49,637 nucleotides of DNA from Actinomycetes bacterium (GCA_027118455.1 JAJAYZ010000046.1:1-49637), one strand, 5' to 3'; counted from the stretch's first letter, positions 9,623 to 17,177 are shown. Numbers and translations: made by a program. The notes: generated from the letters alone by a model not told the origin.

Positions 9623-10969
9623 TCATATCAGCACTGGTCGGCCTGCGACCATGAGCACGACGTCATCGCTGACCTGGGCGAGAGCTGCGTTCAATCGGCC
9701 TTGAGTATCGCGGAAGAGTCGGCCCGACGCGGTCGCCGGCACCACGCCCTGCCCGACCTCGTTGCTGACGGCCACAACCTGCGCCTGTGTCACTTTCCAA
9801 GCGTCCACCAGCTGGTTGATCTGCTTGTCGACGAGAGTGACGTCGCCGTCCCAAGCGCCCGCGTCGTCCATCACCTGGGTCAGCCAGAGCGTGAGGCAGT
9901 CGATGAGCAACGTCTCTCCACGGTGTGCGTCGAGCAGCGCTGCCGTGATATCTCCGGTCTCGACGGTCGTCCAATGCGCTGGTCGGCGGCTGCGGTGTTC
10001 GGCTACTCGGGCGTCCCACTCGGTGTCGCCGGGGCGTGGTGGAGCCGTCGCGATGTACGTAACACGTTCGGCTGCAGCAAGCCGAGACTCGGCGTAGCGC
10101 GACTTGCCCGACCTGGCGCCGCCGATGACCAACGTTCGGTGCGGGGAGGTGAGTCGCTCGCCAGTGGCGCTGGGACCGGTTCGCAGGACGGTGCCGTCTG
10201 GAACGACGCGCGCTCCCCAGGGTGCTAGCCGCCGCCCCAGAGAGACCGGGTTGTGGTGTGACAGATGCACCGCGACGACGTCGCTGGCATCGTTGATGGC
10301 TCCGACTTCCCTGAGCCGGCGCAGTTGGTCGGGGAACGTCGAGAGGTCAAGGTGCTGGGTACCGTGCTCGGTGAAGTCCCCGAAGGTCTCTTCGATGAGC
10401 ACCACGTCGAAGGCGGCGTCGGTGACAGCCTCAACGGTGTCGTCGGAGAGGGGACCGGTGTCGGTCGCGTAGAGCAGGCGAGCGCCATCTGCCGCTGCTA
10501 CATCGAAGAGGACCGCTTCTCCGATGGTGGCATCGCCGTGCGTGGCAGCCAGCACGCGAACGGTGTAACCGTCGCATTGCAGGACGTCGCTCGCGGCAAC
10601 CGGGTGCAGGCGAACGGGGTCGTCTGGCCCGATCCAGTCGCGTAACTGGTCGAGCACGACTTGAGGTGCATAGACGTCGAGCCCTTCACGCCGCCCCGCC
10701 CAATGGCGAAAGAGCAATGCGGCAGGGCCGAGGTGATCGGGGTGGGCGTGGGTGATGAGCAACGTTCGGACGCCTGAGAGTTCGGCGCCGTGTCGGGTTG
10801 CGGCCGACGGCACCTCTGGGCCGCAATCAATCAGCAGCCGATCATCGACCAGTGCGCTGGTTTGACCCCGGAACACCCCAGACGCCCGTGCCCAACCGCA
10901 GGATGCGCAGGTGCAGAAGGGGTTCGGCCAACCGTCGGCCGACCCTGTTCCCAGCAACTGGATCTTCAC
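9623..10969 (-). CDS. cobU: MBL-fold hydrolase fused to adenosylcobinamide kinase/guanylyltransferase
   Basis: A 448-aa two-domain protein. The N-terminal half (about 1-260) is a metallo-beta-lactamase fold resembling PhnP/PqqB-type phosphodiesterases. It has a Cys cluster CTCASCGW, the metal motif HAHPDH, the Asp-containing ATDTGP and HLSHHNP. The C-terminal half is CobU: P-loop [21 protein letters not shown] (His is the family's guanylylation residue), LIDCLTLWL, and [11 protein letters not shown]. CobU phosphorylates adenosylcobinamide and adds GMP, the entry step for salvaged cobinamide. The frame stays open to 11227, but the GTG at 10967-10969 overlaps the ecfS stop by GTGA and starts exactly at the KIQLLGTG beta-strand. 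Similar fusions are known in actinobacteria. The MBL domain's substrate is unknown; a salvage-intermediate phosphodiester is a reasonable guess. Confidence 0.9.
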   Translation of the reverse strand: MKIQLLGTGSADGWPNPFCTCASCGWARASGVFRGQTSALVDDRLLIDCGPEVPSAATRHGAELSGVRTLLITHAHPDHLGPAALLFRHWAGRREGLDVYAPQVVLDQLRDWIGPDDPVRLHPVAASDVLQCDGYTVRVLAATHGDATIGEAVLFDVAAADGARLLYATDTGPLSDDTVEAVTDAAFDVVLIEETFGDFTEHGTQHLDLSTFPDQLRRLREVGAINDASDVVAVHLSHHNPVSLGRRLAPWGARVVPDGTVLRTGPSATGERLTSPHRTLVIGGARSGKSRYAESRLAAAERVTYIATAPPRPGDTEWDARVAEHRSRRPAHWTTVETGDITAALLDAHRGETLLIDCLTLWLTQVMDDAGAWDGDVTLVDKQINQLVDAWKVTQAQVVAVSNEVGQGVVPATASGRLFRDTQGRLNAALAQVSDDVVLMVAGRPVLI

Positions 10970-11775
10970 GCCGTCACCGGCGTCGCTGGTGGCGGGGTGA
11001 AAGTGGGAACAGCTCCGAAGGCGGCGACGCGATGGGCACGCCGCAGCGTTCGTAACGCCGGTGCCCCGAGGGCTGCAATCAATACCGCGTTGCCGATGGC
11101 ACGTGGGATGTCGAAGCCCCATGAGGTGGCGAGCGTGAACGCGATCAACCGGCCGAGGTTCTGGCTGATCGGGTCGCCGGCAACAAAAGCGATGCTGCCC
11201 TCGGTGGTGATGAACGGCCAGAACCACAAGTTCATGAGCAAGCCGAAGGCGAGCGCACTCATCGCGCCGTAGCCGGCGAGCAGCGCGACCTCACAGCGTC
11301 CGCGGCAGCGGGGGAGCAGCCCCGCGCCCAGGCCGACCCAGGCCGCGGCGATCATCTGGAAAGGCAACCACGGACCGACGCCCCCAGTGATTAGTGCTGA
11401 GGCGAGCATCGATGTTGATCCGAGGAGGAATCCAAACCCTGGCCCGAAGACCCGACCACCGATGATGAGGACAACGAACATCGGTTGGAAGCCGGTGACG
11501 CCTCCGGAGAGGGGGCGAAGGGCGGCGGCAACTGCCGTGAGCACGCCCAGCAGGGCGACAGTTTTGGCGTCAATACCGCCTTCACTCATCTCAGCCACGA
11601 CAACCGCAAGCAGGAGCGGTACCAGGAGAGCGAAGAACCACGGACCGTCTGGGCTGTCGGCTAACCAGGTGCCTGAGTCGACAACCAGGGGCCAGGCGAA
11701 CGCGAGCAGACCGACCAAGGACGAAAGCCCGATGGCTGCCGCCGAGCGTGGGGTGATCTGGTGGGCGGGGGTCAC
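10966..11775 (-). CDS. ECF transporter substrate-binding (S) component
   Basis: A 269-aa polytopic membrane protein with about six to seven hydrophobic segments, for example LVGLLAFAWPLVV and FFALLVPLLLAVVVAE. The pattern RPLSGGVTGFQPMFVVLI then GPGFGFLLGSTSMLASAL matches S components of energy-coupling-factor importers. S components bind the vitamin and dock on EcfT. Its genes upstream encode EcfA-A' and EcfT with 4-nt GTGA overlaps on both sides, so this is a dedicated (group I) ECF system. The cobalamin riboswitch and CobU/T/S in the same transcript point to corrinoid (cobalamin or cobinamide) as substrate. Cobalt is a less likely alternative, since no CbiM/CbiN features are seen. The C-terminus is a basic, then Pro/Ala-rich tail. 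Confidence 0.85.
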   Translation of the reverse strand: MTPAHQITPRSAAAIGLSSLVGLLAFAWPLVVDSGTWLADSPDGPWFFALLVPLLLAVVVAEMSEGGIDAKTVALLGVLTAVAAALRPLSGGVTGFQPMFVVLIIGGRVFGPGFGFLLGSTSMLASALITGGVGPWLPFQMIAAAWVGLGAGLLPRCRGRCEVALLAGYGAMSALAFGLLMNLWFWPFITTEGSIAFVAGDPISQNLGRLIAFTLATSWGFDIPRAIGNAVLIAALGAPALRTLRRAHRVAAFGAVPTFTPPPATPVTA

Positions 11776-13379
11776 AACGCCTCCGGCAGTGCGGCCAAGA
11801 CGTCAGCGACAGTAAGCATGGGAACGGGCGCGAGCACCTTTGCGACCTGAGGTGCGAACTGCGGGGAGGCTGTCACGACATCACGGGTTGGTCCGTCGGT
11901 GACGATGTCGCCCTCGGCGATGACGACCGTTCGCGTTGCGAGGTCAGCCGCGAGCTCGACGTCGTGGGTAGCAACGACGATCGTTCCGCCGGACGCGGCG
12001 CGCCGTCGCAACAGCCCAACCAGTCGGTGCTTGGTGGGGTAGTCGAGCCCGCGAGTGGGTTCATCGAGGAGCAGCAGCGGTGCGCCTGCGGACAGAACAA
12101 CTGCGAGTGCCAGGGCCAGTCGCTGCCCCTCGGAGAGGTCGCGTGGGTGCATCGATGGGTCGACCCCCGGTGCAAGGTCATCGAAGAGTCGCTTGGCTTC
12201 GTCCGGGTCGACCGACTCTTCGCACTCCTGGCGCACTGACTCGTTCCACAGCAGGTCACCCGGATCTTGCGGCACCATGCCGACGGCACTTGTGAGATCT
12301 CGGCCGGCGAGCAGGACAGGGTCACGACCGCCCACGCGCACCTGCCCTGCTGTCGCGTCAGTGAGCCCTACGAGTGAGCGCAGCAGCGTGGACTTCCCGG
12401 CTCCGTTACGACCCATGACGGCAACAATCTCGCCGGTGCGTAGCTGGAGGTCGACCTCGTTGAGCGCGACGTGTGACCCGTACTGGACGCGGGCTTTCCT
12501 CAGCTCCGCGACCGTCGCGCTAACCGGCGACGCAGATGTCACGGCCGGGGCGGGCGACGCAGGCAGGGCGCTCAGCGTCGCCCGCAGAGGTCCGGCAAAC
12601 CGTCGGGCATCGCGAACCGTCAGTGGCAGTGGCTCCCATCTGGCCCAGCGACCGAGCTCGACCACGGGAGGAGCAACAGGGGCGTCAGCCATGACCTGGA
12701 CGGGCAGGCCGTCAGTGACGTGGCCGTCGCCGTGTACGTGCACGATGCGGTCGGCGAACTGCACGACACGCTCAAGCCGGTGCTCAGCCATCAGGACGGT
12801 GAGGCCGAGGTCGTGGACCAGTCGCTGCAGGGCGGCCAGGACCTCCTCGGCTGCCGCCGGATCGAGAGCCGACGTCGGCTCGTCGAGCAGGAGCACTCGG
12901 GGGTGCTGGGCCAGCACCGCGGCGATGGCTGCGCGCTGCTGCTGACCGCCGGAGAGCGTGCGCAAGGGTCGTTGGCGTACGTCGTTGAGGCCAAGGAGAT
13001 CCAGCGACTCTTCGACGCGACGGCGCATGACCTCAGGTGCCAACCCCAACGACTCCATCCCGTAGGCGATCTCGTCCTCGACGAGCTCAGTGACGAAGCC
13101 GTTGCGCGGGTCCTGCATGACGACGCCCACCACGTCGGCAAGCTCGCGGGGTGGATGGTCGCGGGTGTCACGACCATTGACGGTCACGCGGCCATCGAGG
13201 GTGCCGCCGGTGAAGGTGGGTGCGAGACCGTTGACGGCTCGCAGCAACGACGACTTCCCCGAACCCGTTCGACCGACGACGAGGGCGAGCTCGCCCTCTG
13301 GGATGTGCAGCGAGACGTCACGCAGTGCCGGAGCGGACGCGTCTGGGTAGGTGAGGGTGACTGCCTCGAAGCGGATCAC
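11772..13379 (-). CDS. Fused ECF ATPase (two ABC domains, EcfA-EcfA')
   Basis: A 535-aa protein with two complete ABC ATPase domains in one chain, energising the adjacent EcfT/EcfS importer. Domain 1 has Walker A GRTGSGKSS, Q-loop VMQDPRNGF, signature LSGGQQQR and Walker B VLLLDEPTSALDP, with switch His in MAEHRLE. Domain 2 has GRNGAGKST, VPQDPGDLLW, an altered signature LSEGQRLALA, LLLLDEPTRGLD and ATHDVE. A Pro/Ala linker of about 60 residues joins them. The frame is open to 13658, but the GTG at 13377-13379 overlaps the ecfT stop (GTGA) and begins directly at the IRFEAVTLTYP strand. Its own TGA overlaps the ecfS start in the same way. The second signature's Glu for Gly suggests asymmetric ATP sites. 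Confidence 0.93.
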   Translation of the reverse strand: MIRFEAVTLTYPDASAPALRDVSLHIPEGELALVVGRTGSGKSSLLRAVNGLAPTFTGGTLDGRVTVNGRDTRDHPPRELADVVGVVMQDPRNGFVTELVEDEIAYGMESLGLAPEVMRRRVEESLDLLGLNDVRQRPLRTLSGGQQQRAAIAAVLAQHPRVLLLDEPTSALDPAAAEEVLAALQRLVHDLGLTVLMAEHRLERVVQFADRIVHVHGDGHVTDGLPVQVMADAPVAPPVVELGRWARWEPLPLTVRDARRFAGPLRATLSALPASPAPAVTSASPVSATVAELRKARVQYGSHVALNEVDLQLRTGEIVAVMGRNGAGKSTLLRSLVGLTDATAGQVRVGGRDPVLLAGRDLTSAVGMVPQDPGDLLWNESVRQECEESVDPDEAKRLFDDLAPGVDPSMHPRDLSEGQRLALALAVVLSAGAPLLLLDEPTRGLDYPTKHRLVGLLRRRAASGGTIVVATHDVELAADLATRTVVIAEGDIVTDGPTRDVVTASPQFAPQVAKVLAPVPMLTVADVLAALPEAL

Positions 13380-14536
13380 GCCGCCACCGCTTTGCTGGGC
13401 TCTGGCAAGTGTTCGTCGGAAGCCGGCGGCTGCACCGGATAGCTGGTGCCCGCCCCGGAGGTGGAGGGGACCGGGGGAGCGGCCAACGCCGGTGCGGCGG
13501 CCAGCAGGGTGGCGAGCAGCGGCACCAGCGGCAATGCCGGCCAGGCCAGAGGACTGGTGGTCGGCAGCATGGTGGCCGGCATCACGACAGCGGCGACTGT
13601 GTAGACCGCGACGGTGATGCTGCCGGAGGCGGCGGTCACCGTCTCTGGCCAGCGCCAAGGGTCGGGCCGGTAGACGGTGCGCACCGCACGTCGGTTGGCG
13701 CGGTGAAGGCCCGTGAGGGCCAGCGTTGCCCCAAGAGCGAGCAGAGCGGCGGCAGCGAGGGGCGAGGTACTGGCGTCCAGCAGGGCGTAACCGCCGACGA
13801 GTAGCGCGACCAGACCCGACAGAGTCAGCGCTGCCGTGACGCGTCGCTCACCAGCTGGCAGTGGCCGAAGCCGTCCGAACCCTCGTGAGTCCATCGCGGC
13901 GGCGAGCGCCAATGAGCGTTCCAGCGCACCGGCGAGCACCGCAGTGGCGGTACGCGCGACCGAGGCGATGCCACGAGACGGCTGACCGCGGAGTCGGCGG
14001 GCTTCGCGGATCAACTGCAGGTGGGTCAGTGCCGAAGGGATCAGCGTGAGCGCAACCACGACGGCGACCCCCACCTCGTAGAGGGCCCCTGGCACGCTCT
14101 TGAGTAGCCGCGTGGGGTTGGCCAGCGCATTTGCTGCGCCAACGCACGCCAGAATTGCCACCAGCTGGAGGCCGGAGTAGAAGGCTGCCACGAGGGCCTC
14201 GACGGTGACATCGCCGCCCAGTCGGACGCCGGCCATCCACTCAGGCAAGGTCAACTCTGGCAGCGTGAAGAGTGTGGTTCCGGGGATCGGAGCGCCGAAT
14301 AGCGCTTCGAAGACGAGGCGTACGCCAAGGACGACAGTGCCCAAGATGAGGAAGGCCCGGAAGCTCGCTGCCCATGGCGCTTCGGTGCGCCGGGCTGCGA
14401 CCACGAGAGCGGCGACTCCGATGAGTGCCCCGAGAAGCAAGGGATTGAGCGTGCGGGACGCGGCGGCGGCGAGGGCGAGCGCCCAGAGCCACCACGCCAT
14501 CGGGTGCAGCGCCCTCGCCGCACGCTGGGTGGTCAT
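13376..14536 (-). CDS. ECF transporter transmembrane coupling protein (EcfT/CbiQ family)
   Basis: A 386-aa membrane protein that couples the ATPase pair to the S component. The two Arg-containing coupling motifs of EcfT are present as EARRLRG and MDSRGFG, in the expected order after four hydrophobic segments. Compared with minimal CbiQ (about 230-260 aa) there is a C-terminal extension. It holds two further hydrophobic stretches and a Pro/Ser tail after about residue 300, and its role is unknown. ATG at 14534-14536 overlaps the upstream stop by ATGA; its stop overlaps the ATPase start by GTGA. Substrate specificity would come from the S component, not this protein. Confidence 0.9.
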   Translation of the reverse strand: MTTQRAARALHPMAWWLWALALAAAASRTLNPLLLGALIGVAALVVAARRTEAPWAASFRAFLILGTVVLGVRLVFEALFGAPIPGTTLFTLPELTLPEWMAGVRLGGDVTVEALVAAFYSGLQLVAILACVGAANALANPTRLLKSVPGALYEVGVAVVVALTLIPSALTHLQLIREARRLRGQPSRGIASVARTATAVLAGALERSLALAAAMDSRGFGRLRPLPAGERRVTAALTLSGLVALLVGGYALLDASTSPLAAAALLALGATLALTGLHRANRRAVRTVYRPDPWRWPETVTAASGSITVAVYTVAAVVMPATMLPTTSPLAWPALPLVPLLATLLAAAPALAAPPVPSTSGAGTSYPVQPPASDEHLPEPSKAVAA

Positions 14537-15465
14537 GCGCGCCTCCTGCGAAGCAGGTACGCGGTAGCCAGCAGTGCGGCAACGACACCAACCCCGACGC
14601 CCATGCCCACAGGAGACCCGGAACCGCCCGTGCTTACGGCCGCGGCTGCTTGGCCTGCGGCGACAGCTGTCTGCTCGGGGCTCGGGTCCGTCCCATCCTG
14701 CCGCCCCTTGGCTCCTGAGCCATCGTCCTTCTGCTGCGAAGCTGAGCGCTTCTTGCTGTCGCTCAACGGGTCATCGCCCTTGCCGGCGTTGCCGCCGGAG
14801 GCGGCGGAAGCCGATGGTGCGTTGGTGTTCCTCTGCCCCCCACCGGTCGAACCACCGCCGGAACTGGTCGGGCCGGGCCTGGGCCCGCCGCCGTCGTCAG
14901 TGCCTGATGGGTTGTCGGTGGGTGATGGAGCTGGGTCGGGCACGGCAACGCCGCATTCGGTTGCCGGATAGCCGTTCAACCCGCAGACGAGTCCTGAGTT
15001 GGTCCGCATTTGAACGGCTGCGAGGTCGAGAACCTCGTATCCGTTGGCATCCACCGGTGCAACGACACAGGTGCTGATGAGAGCACGCGGCGTCTCACCG
15101 TCGGGAGCATCGGACGTTGTCCCGAAGTCGACGACCAGCCCGACCCGCTTGCTGCCTTGCACGGCATCGGTTGATCCGCAGATCCGGCCGAACGACGACG
15201 AATGACGCGGTGGGATCGTCGATGATGACGCTTCGCTGATCGCGAAGCGCCAACCGTCAACCGTGCCGTCAGCCGGGCGTCGGCTCGCCCCCTGGCTGGA
15301 GAAGGACCAGTCACTGTTGCCGCCGAGCCAGTACGACCAGAACCGGTACGACGTTGCCTCGGCGGGAGCGGCCCTCCAGGTCCCGAGCACTGCGAGCGTC
15401 GCGAAGAACGCCGCGAGAACGGCGGCTCCGCGGAGCGCGAGTGATCGGGACCTGAGCGCACTCAT
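14533..15465 (-). CDS. SCO2322-like secreted, C-terminally anchored protein
   Basis: A 310-aa exported protein. The signal peptide (basic MSALRSRSLALRG, then a hydrophobic core) ends near AEA (about residue 37). The exposed domain opens YRFWSYWLGGNSDWSFSSQG and includes DGTVDGWRFAIS. It has several Cys residues (in GRICG, STCVV, LVCGL and ATECG) likely to form disulfides. Then follow a Pro/Gly/Ser/Thr-rich linker, a hydrophobic helix VGVGVVAALLATAYL and a terminal RRRRA stop-transfer tag. That layout places the domain outside, tethered to the membrane. The domain matches, from memory, the SCO2322 family of Streptomyces, found beside ECF transporter genes. The ATG is 1 nt after the upstream stop; frames upstream of 15465 are spurious. 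Inferred role: receptor or accessory in corrinoid capture. Confidence 0.8.
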   Translation of the reverse strand: MSALRSRSLALRGAAVLAAFFATLAVLGTWRAAPAEATSYRFWSYWLGGNSDWSFSSQGASRRPADGTVDGWRFAISEASSSTIPPRHSSSFGRICGSTDAVQGSKRVGLVVDFGTTSDAPDGETPRALISTCVVAPVDANGYEVLDLAAVQMRTNSGLVCGLNGYPATECGVAVPDPAPSPTDNPSGTDDGGGPRPGPTSSGGGSTGGGQRNTNAPSASAASGGNAGKGDDPLSDSKKRSASQQKDDGSGAKGRQDGTDPSPEQTAVAAGQAAAAVSTGGSGSPVGMGVGVGVVAALLATAYLLRRRRA

Positions 15466-15466
15466 G

Positions 15467-16549
15467 TCAGCCGGCGAGCGTCCGCGAATCAAGAATGTCG
15501 CGCACCGGGTTGGTGACGCCGACCGATCTGGGGTCGCCGCTCGTGGCGTGCGCCGCGAGGACGAGAGCAGCTGCCGAAGCAGGCAGCACGGCGTCGCTGT
15601 CGTCCCTGGTGAAGTCGACCGCGTTCGTCTCGAGCGTGAGTATTGCGGCGGCGATCTGATCGCCTCCGTAGCCGGCAGCGACCAGCGAGAGCACGGCGTT
15701 CGCGGTGCTGCCGTAGTCGGCTCCCGGGCCGAAGCTACTGGGGATCGCTCCGGCATTGGCGTCGATGACGCGGCCGAGGTACCCGGCTGCTGCGGCCGAC
15801 GGTGAAACGTCCGGGCCTCCCGGCGTGCACAGGAAGGCAGGTAATGACGAATCGGTCGTGGCCGGCTCGACGGGGAGGGACGCCCCGGCGAGGGCCTGAG
15901 CGGCCTGGGCCGTCGCGAAGTCGTTCGCGGCGAGTGGGGACTGCTTCTGGTAGTCCAACGCACCGCGGTCGGCGACGACGTCAGTGGAGCAGCCGAGCTG
16001 CAGCGACCGGAGGAACTGCGGGCCGGTCGACTGGGTCTTGACTGTGGACGGCTTGATCCCCATCGCGATCATGGATTGGACGACCAGGCCCGTCGTGTTG
16101 GAGTTCGGGCCGAAGCCGGAGCTGAACTCCCAGCCGCCGGAGCGCGTCTGCTGCCCCAGGAGCCAGTTCATGGCGTCGCGGGCGGCGCCCCGTTTCCCGA
16201 CGGCTTTGAGTGCAATCGTCGCCAGGGCAGTCGCGTCACCGTCACCGACGCCGCACCTCCTCGTCGGGACGTCGGTGTACGAGGGGAACCGACCGTTGCC
16301 ACACTGCTGCCGCAGCAGCCACTGCACGGAAGGGTCGGGGACTCTGGCACCCGCGGCGTCGAGCGCGATGAGGGACAGGCTCTGCCGGTAAACGCCGTCG
16401 AAGGTTGGGTCCTGCTGGCCGAAGAGGCCGACGGTGGACGGGTCAAACGGTATGCGGGCTGCGCCGGCGCTAGGCGCGCTGAGGAAGAGAGTGCTCGCGA
16501 CCGCTGCCGCGAAGGTGGTGCCGACAATCCGGCGGGTGGTTCGGTGCAT
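15467..16549 (-). CDS. Secreted alpha/alpha-barrel (squalene-cyclase/transcobalamin-like) protein
   Basis: A 360-aa exported protein. The signal peptide ends at SAGA-AR (about residue 30). The mature part has helical repeats of prenyltransferase/squalene-cyclase type. Examples are WLLRQQCGNGRFPSY, DGDATALATIALKAVGK, WLLGQQTRSGGWEF, NTTGLVVQSMIAMG and YGSTANAVLSLVAAGYGG. No DxDD or DCTAE catalytic motif is visible, so terpene cyclisation is unlikely. The same fold forms the alpha-domain of intrinsic factor and transcobalamin, which bind cobalamin. Being first in an operon with a cobalamin riboswitch, an ECF importer and CobU/T/S, it is a good candidate for an extracellular corrinoid-binding protein. 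Paired Cys residues (CGNGRF...RRCG) suggest disulfides. ATG start with AGAGG 7 nt upstream. Fold assignment is good; ligand is inference. Confidence 0.8.
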   Translation of the reverse strand: MHRTTRRIVGTTFAAAVASTLFLSAPSAGAARIPFDPSTVGLFGQQDPTFDGVYRQSLSLIALDAAGARVPDPSVQWLLRQQCGNGRFPSYTDVPTRRCGVGDGDATALATIALKAVGKRGAARDAMNWLLGQQTRSGGWEFSSGFGPNSNTTGLVVQSMIAMGIKPSTVKTQSTGPQFLRSLQLGCSTDVVADRGALDYQKQSPLAANDFATAQAAQALAGASLPVEPATTDSSLPAFLCTPGGPDVSPSAAAAGYLGRVIDANAGAIPSSFGPGADYGSTANAVLSLVAAGYGGDQIAAAILTLETNAVDFTRDDSDAVLPASAAALVLAAHATSGDPRSVGVTNPVRDILDSRTLAG

Positions 16550-16605
16550 CAGATGCCTCTCGGGTGAGCGATCCCCGGAGCATTCCCGAACGCCACCGAC
16601 GTAAT

Positions 16606-16641
16606 CGCCCCTGTGTCACCTCACGGTGACGCACAGGGGCG
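16606..16641 (-). promoter_or_regulatory. Long hairpin in the leader of the B12 operon
   Basis: CGCCCCTGTGTCACC (16606-16620) pairs with the complementary arm at 16625-16641 across a 4-nt loop with one 2-nt bulge, giving a 15-bp stem. It lies between the riboswitch and the first start codon. No U-tract follows it, so it may be an RNA-stabilising or expression-platform element rather than a classic terminator. Confidence 0.6.
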
Positions 16642-16708
16642 CGGACGGGCGATGTGCCCGGGCTCCGCCCCGTAGGCCTCGACGGAAAAAAGGGAGCCGC
16701 TCGCCTCT

Positions 16709-16838
16709 CGTCGGGTGTTCCGGCTTGCCGCAAACCGTTCCAGGGGCAAAACTCCTGGAACGGACGGCCTACGGTTGCGGGTCAGCGCCGGAATTCGACC
16801 GGACTTCCCCCGCCGACAGGCGGTTTAAGTTGTAGACG
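16709..16838 (-). promoter_or_regulatory. Cobalamin (adenosylcobalamin) riboswitch
   Basis: Read on the minus strand, the conserved core is present in order. GGGGAAGTCCGGTCGAATTC and CCGGCGCTGACCCGCAACC (about 16812-16775) match the P3-P5 region with its GGGAA...CCGGCGC...CCCGC consensus. A variable stem-loop follows (CCGTTCCAGG / CCTGGAACGG, around 16729-16763), then the B12 box AAGCCGGAACACCCGACG (16726-16709). CGTC (16838-16835) can pair with GACG (16712-16709) as P1. A run of six U (16691-16686) follows, so an intrinsic terminator is possible, though I could not settle its stem. It precedes the eight-gene transport/salvage operon and is expected to repress it when cobalamin is plentiful. 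Confidence 0.93.
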
Positions 16839-16840
16839 TG

Positions 16841-16870
16841 ATCTGATCACACCCAGGTGGGCGGCGTCAA
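16841..16870 (-). promoter_or_regulatory. Candidate promoter of the B12 operon
   Basis: On the minus strand TTGACG (16870-16865) and TCAGAT (16846-16841) are separated by 18 nt, placing transcription start at about 16835, right at the 5' edge of the riboswitch. The -10 match is weak. It overlaps a palindrome GTGATCTGATCAC (16838-16850). Confidence 0.45.
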
Positions 16871-16913
16871 AGAACTCGCCGTCACGCGGCCGATTGGAAC
16901 GGAGTGTTCTCTC

Positions 16914-17129
16914 ATGGCATGGCTGTGGCAGTACCTGAGGACCGATGGCGCCGTCGACCCGACGCGGGACGCCGGCGAGCCCCCTACGTTCAGCAGCCAG
17001 GCCGACGCTGAGAGCTGGATCGGGGAGGAGTGGCAGACGCTGCTGAAGAGCGGCGTCGAGGCGGTGACCTTGATGGAGGACGACCGCGAGGTCTACGGCC
17101 CGATGTCTCTGCACCCGCCGGCCCAGTAG
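16914..17129 (+). CDS. Small conserved actinobacterial protein
   Basis: A 71-aa acidic soluble protein starting MAWLWQYL; GGAG lies 9 nt before the ATG. Conserved-looking segments are FSSQADAESWIGEEW, LLKSGVEAVTLMEDD and VYGPMSLHP. I recognise this pattern as a widespread short actinobacterial family of unknown function. It is transcribed away from the B12 operon, whose promoter lies in the 5' flank, and converges on an aldo/keto reductase gene. The frame is open upstream to 16857, but those residues lack the family pattern and no ribosome-binding site supports them. Confidence 0.8.
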   Translation: MAWLWQYLRTDGAVDPTRDAGEPPTFSSQADAESWIGEEWQTLLKSGVEAVTLMEDDREVYGPMSLHPPAQ

Positions 17130-17177
17130 CGCCGCTCGGTTCACTCGTCCGCTCCCAGATCTCGAGATGCGACTTGG

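Noticed and set aside
10966..14536. Cobalt importer (CbiMNQO)
   Set aside because: No CbiM metal-binding N-terminus or CbiN gene; the S component and downstream CobU/T/S fit corrinoid uptake better.
15467..16549. Functional squalene/terpene cyclase
   Set aside because: Repeats fit the fold, but no DxDD or DCTAE motif is visible, the protein is secreted, and its operon concerns cobalamin.
16838..16850. GTGATCTGATCAC palindrome as a regulator operator
   Set aside because: It overlaps the putative -10 of the B12 operon and the riboswitch edge; a 6-bp dyad is too short to claim an operator without conservation data.
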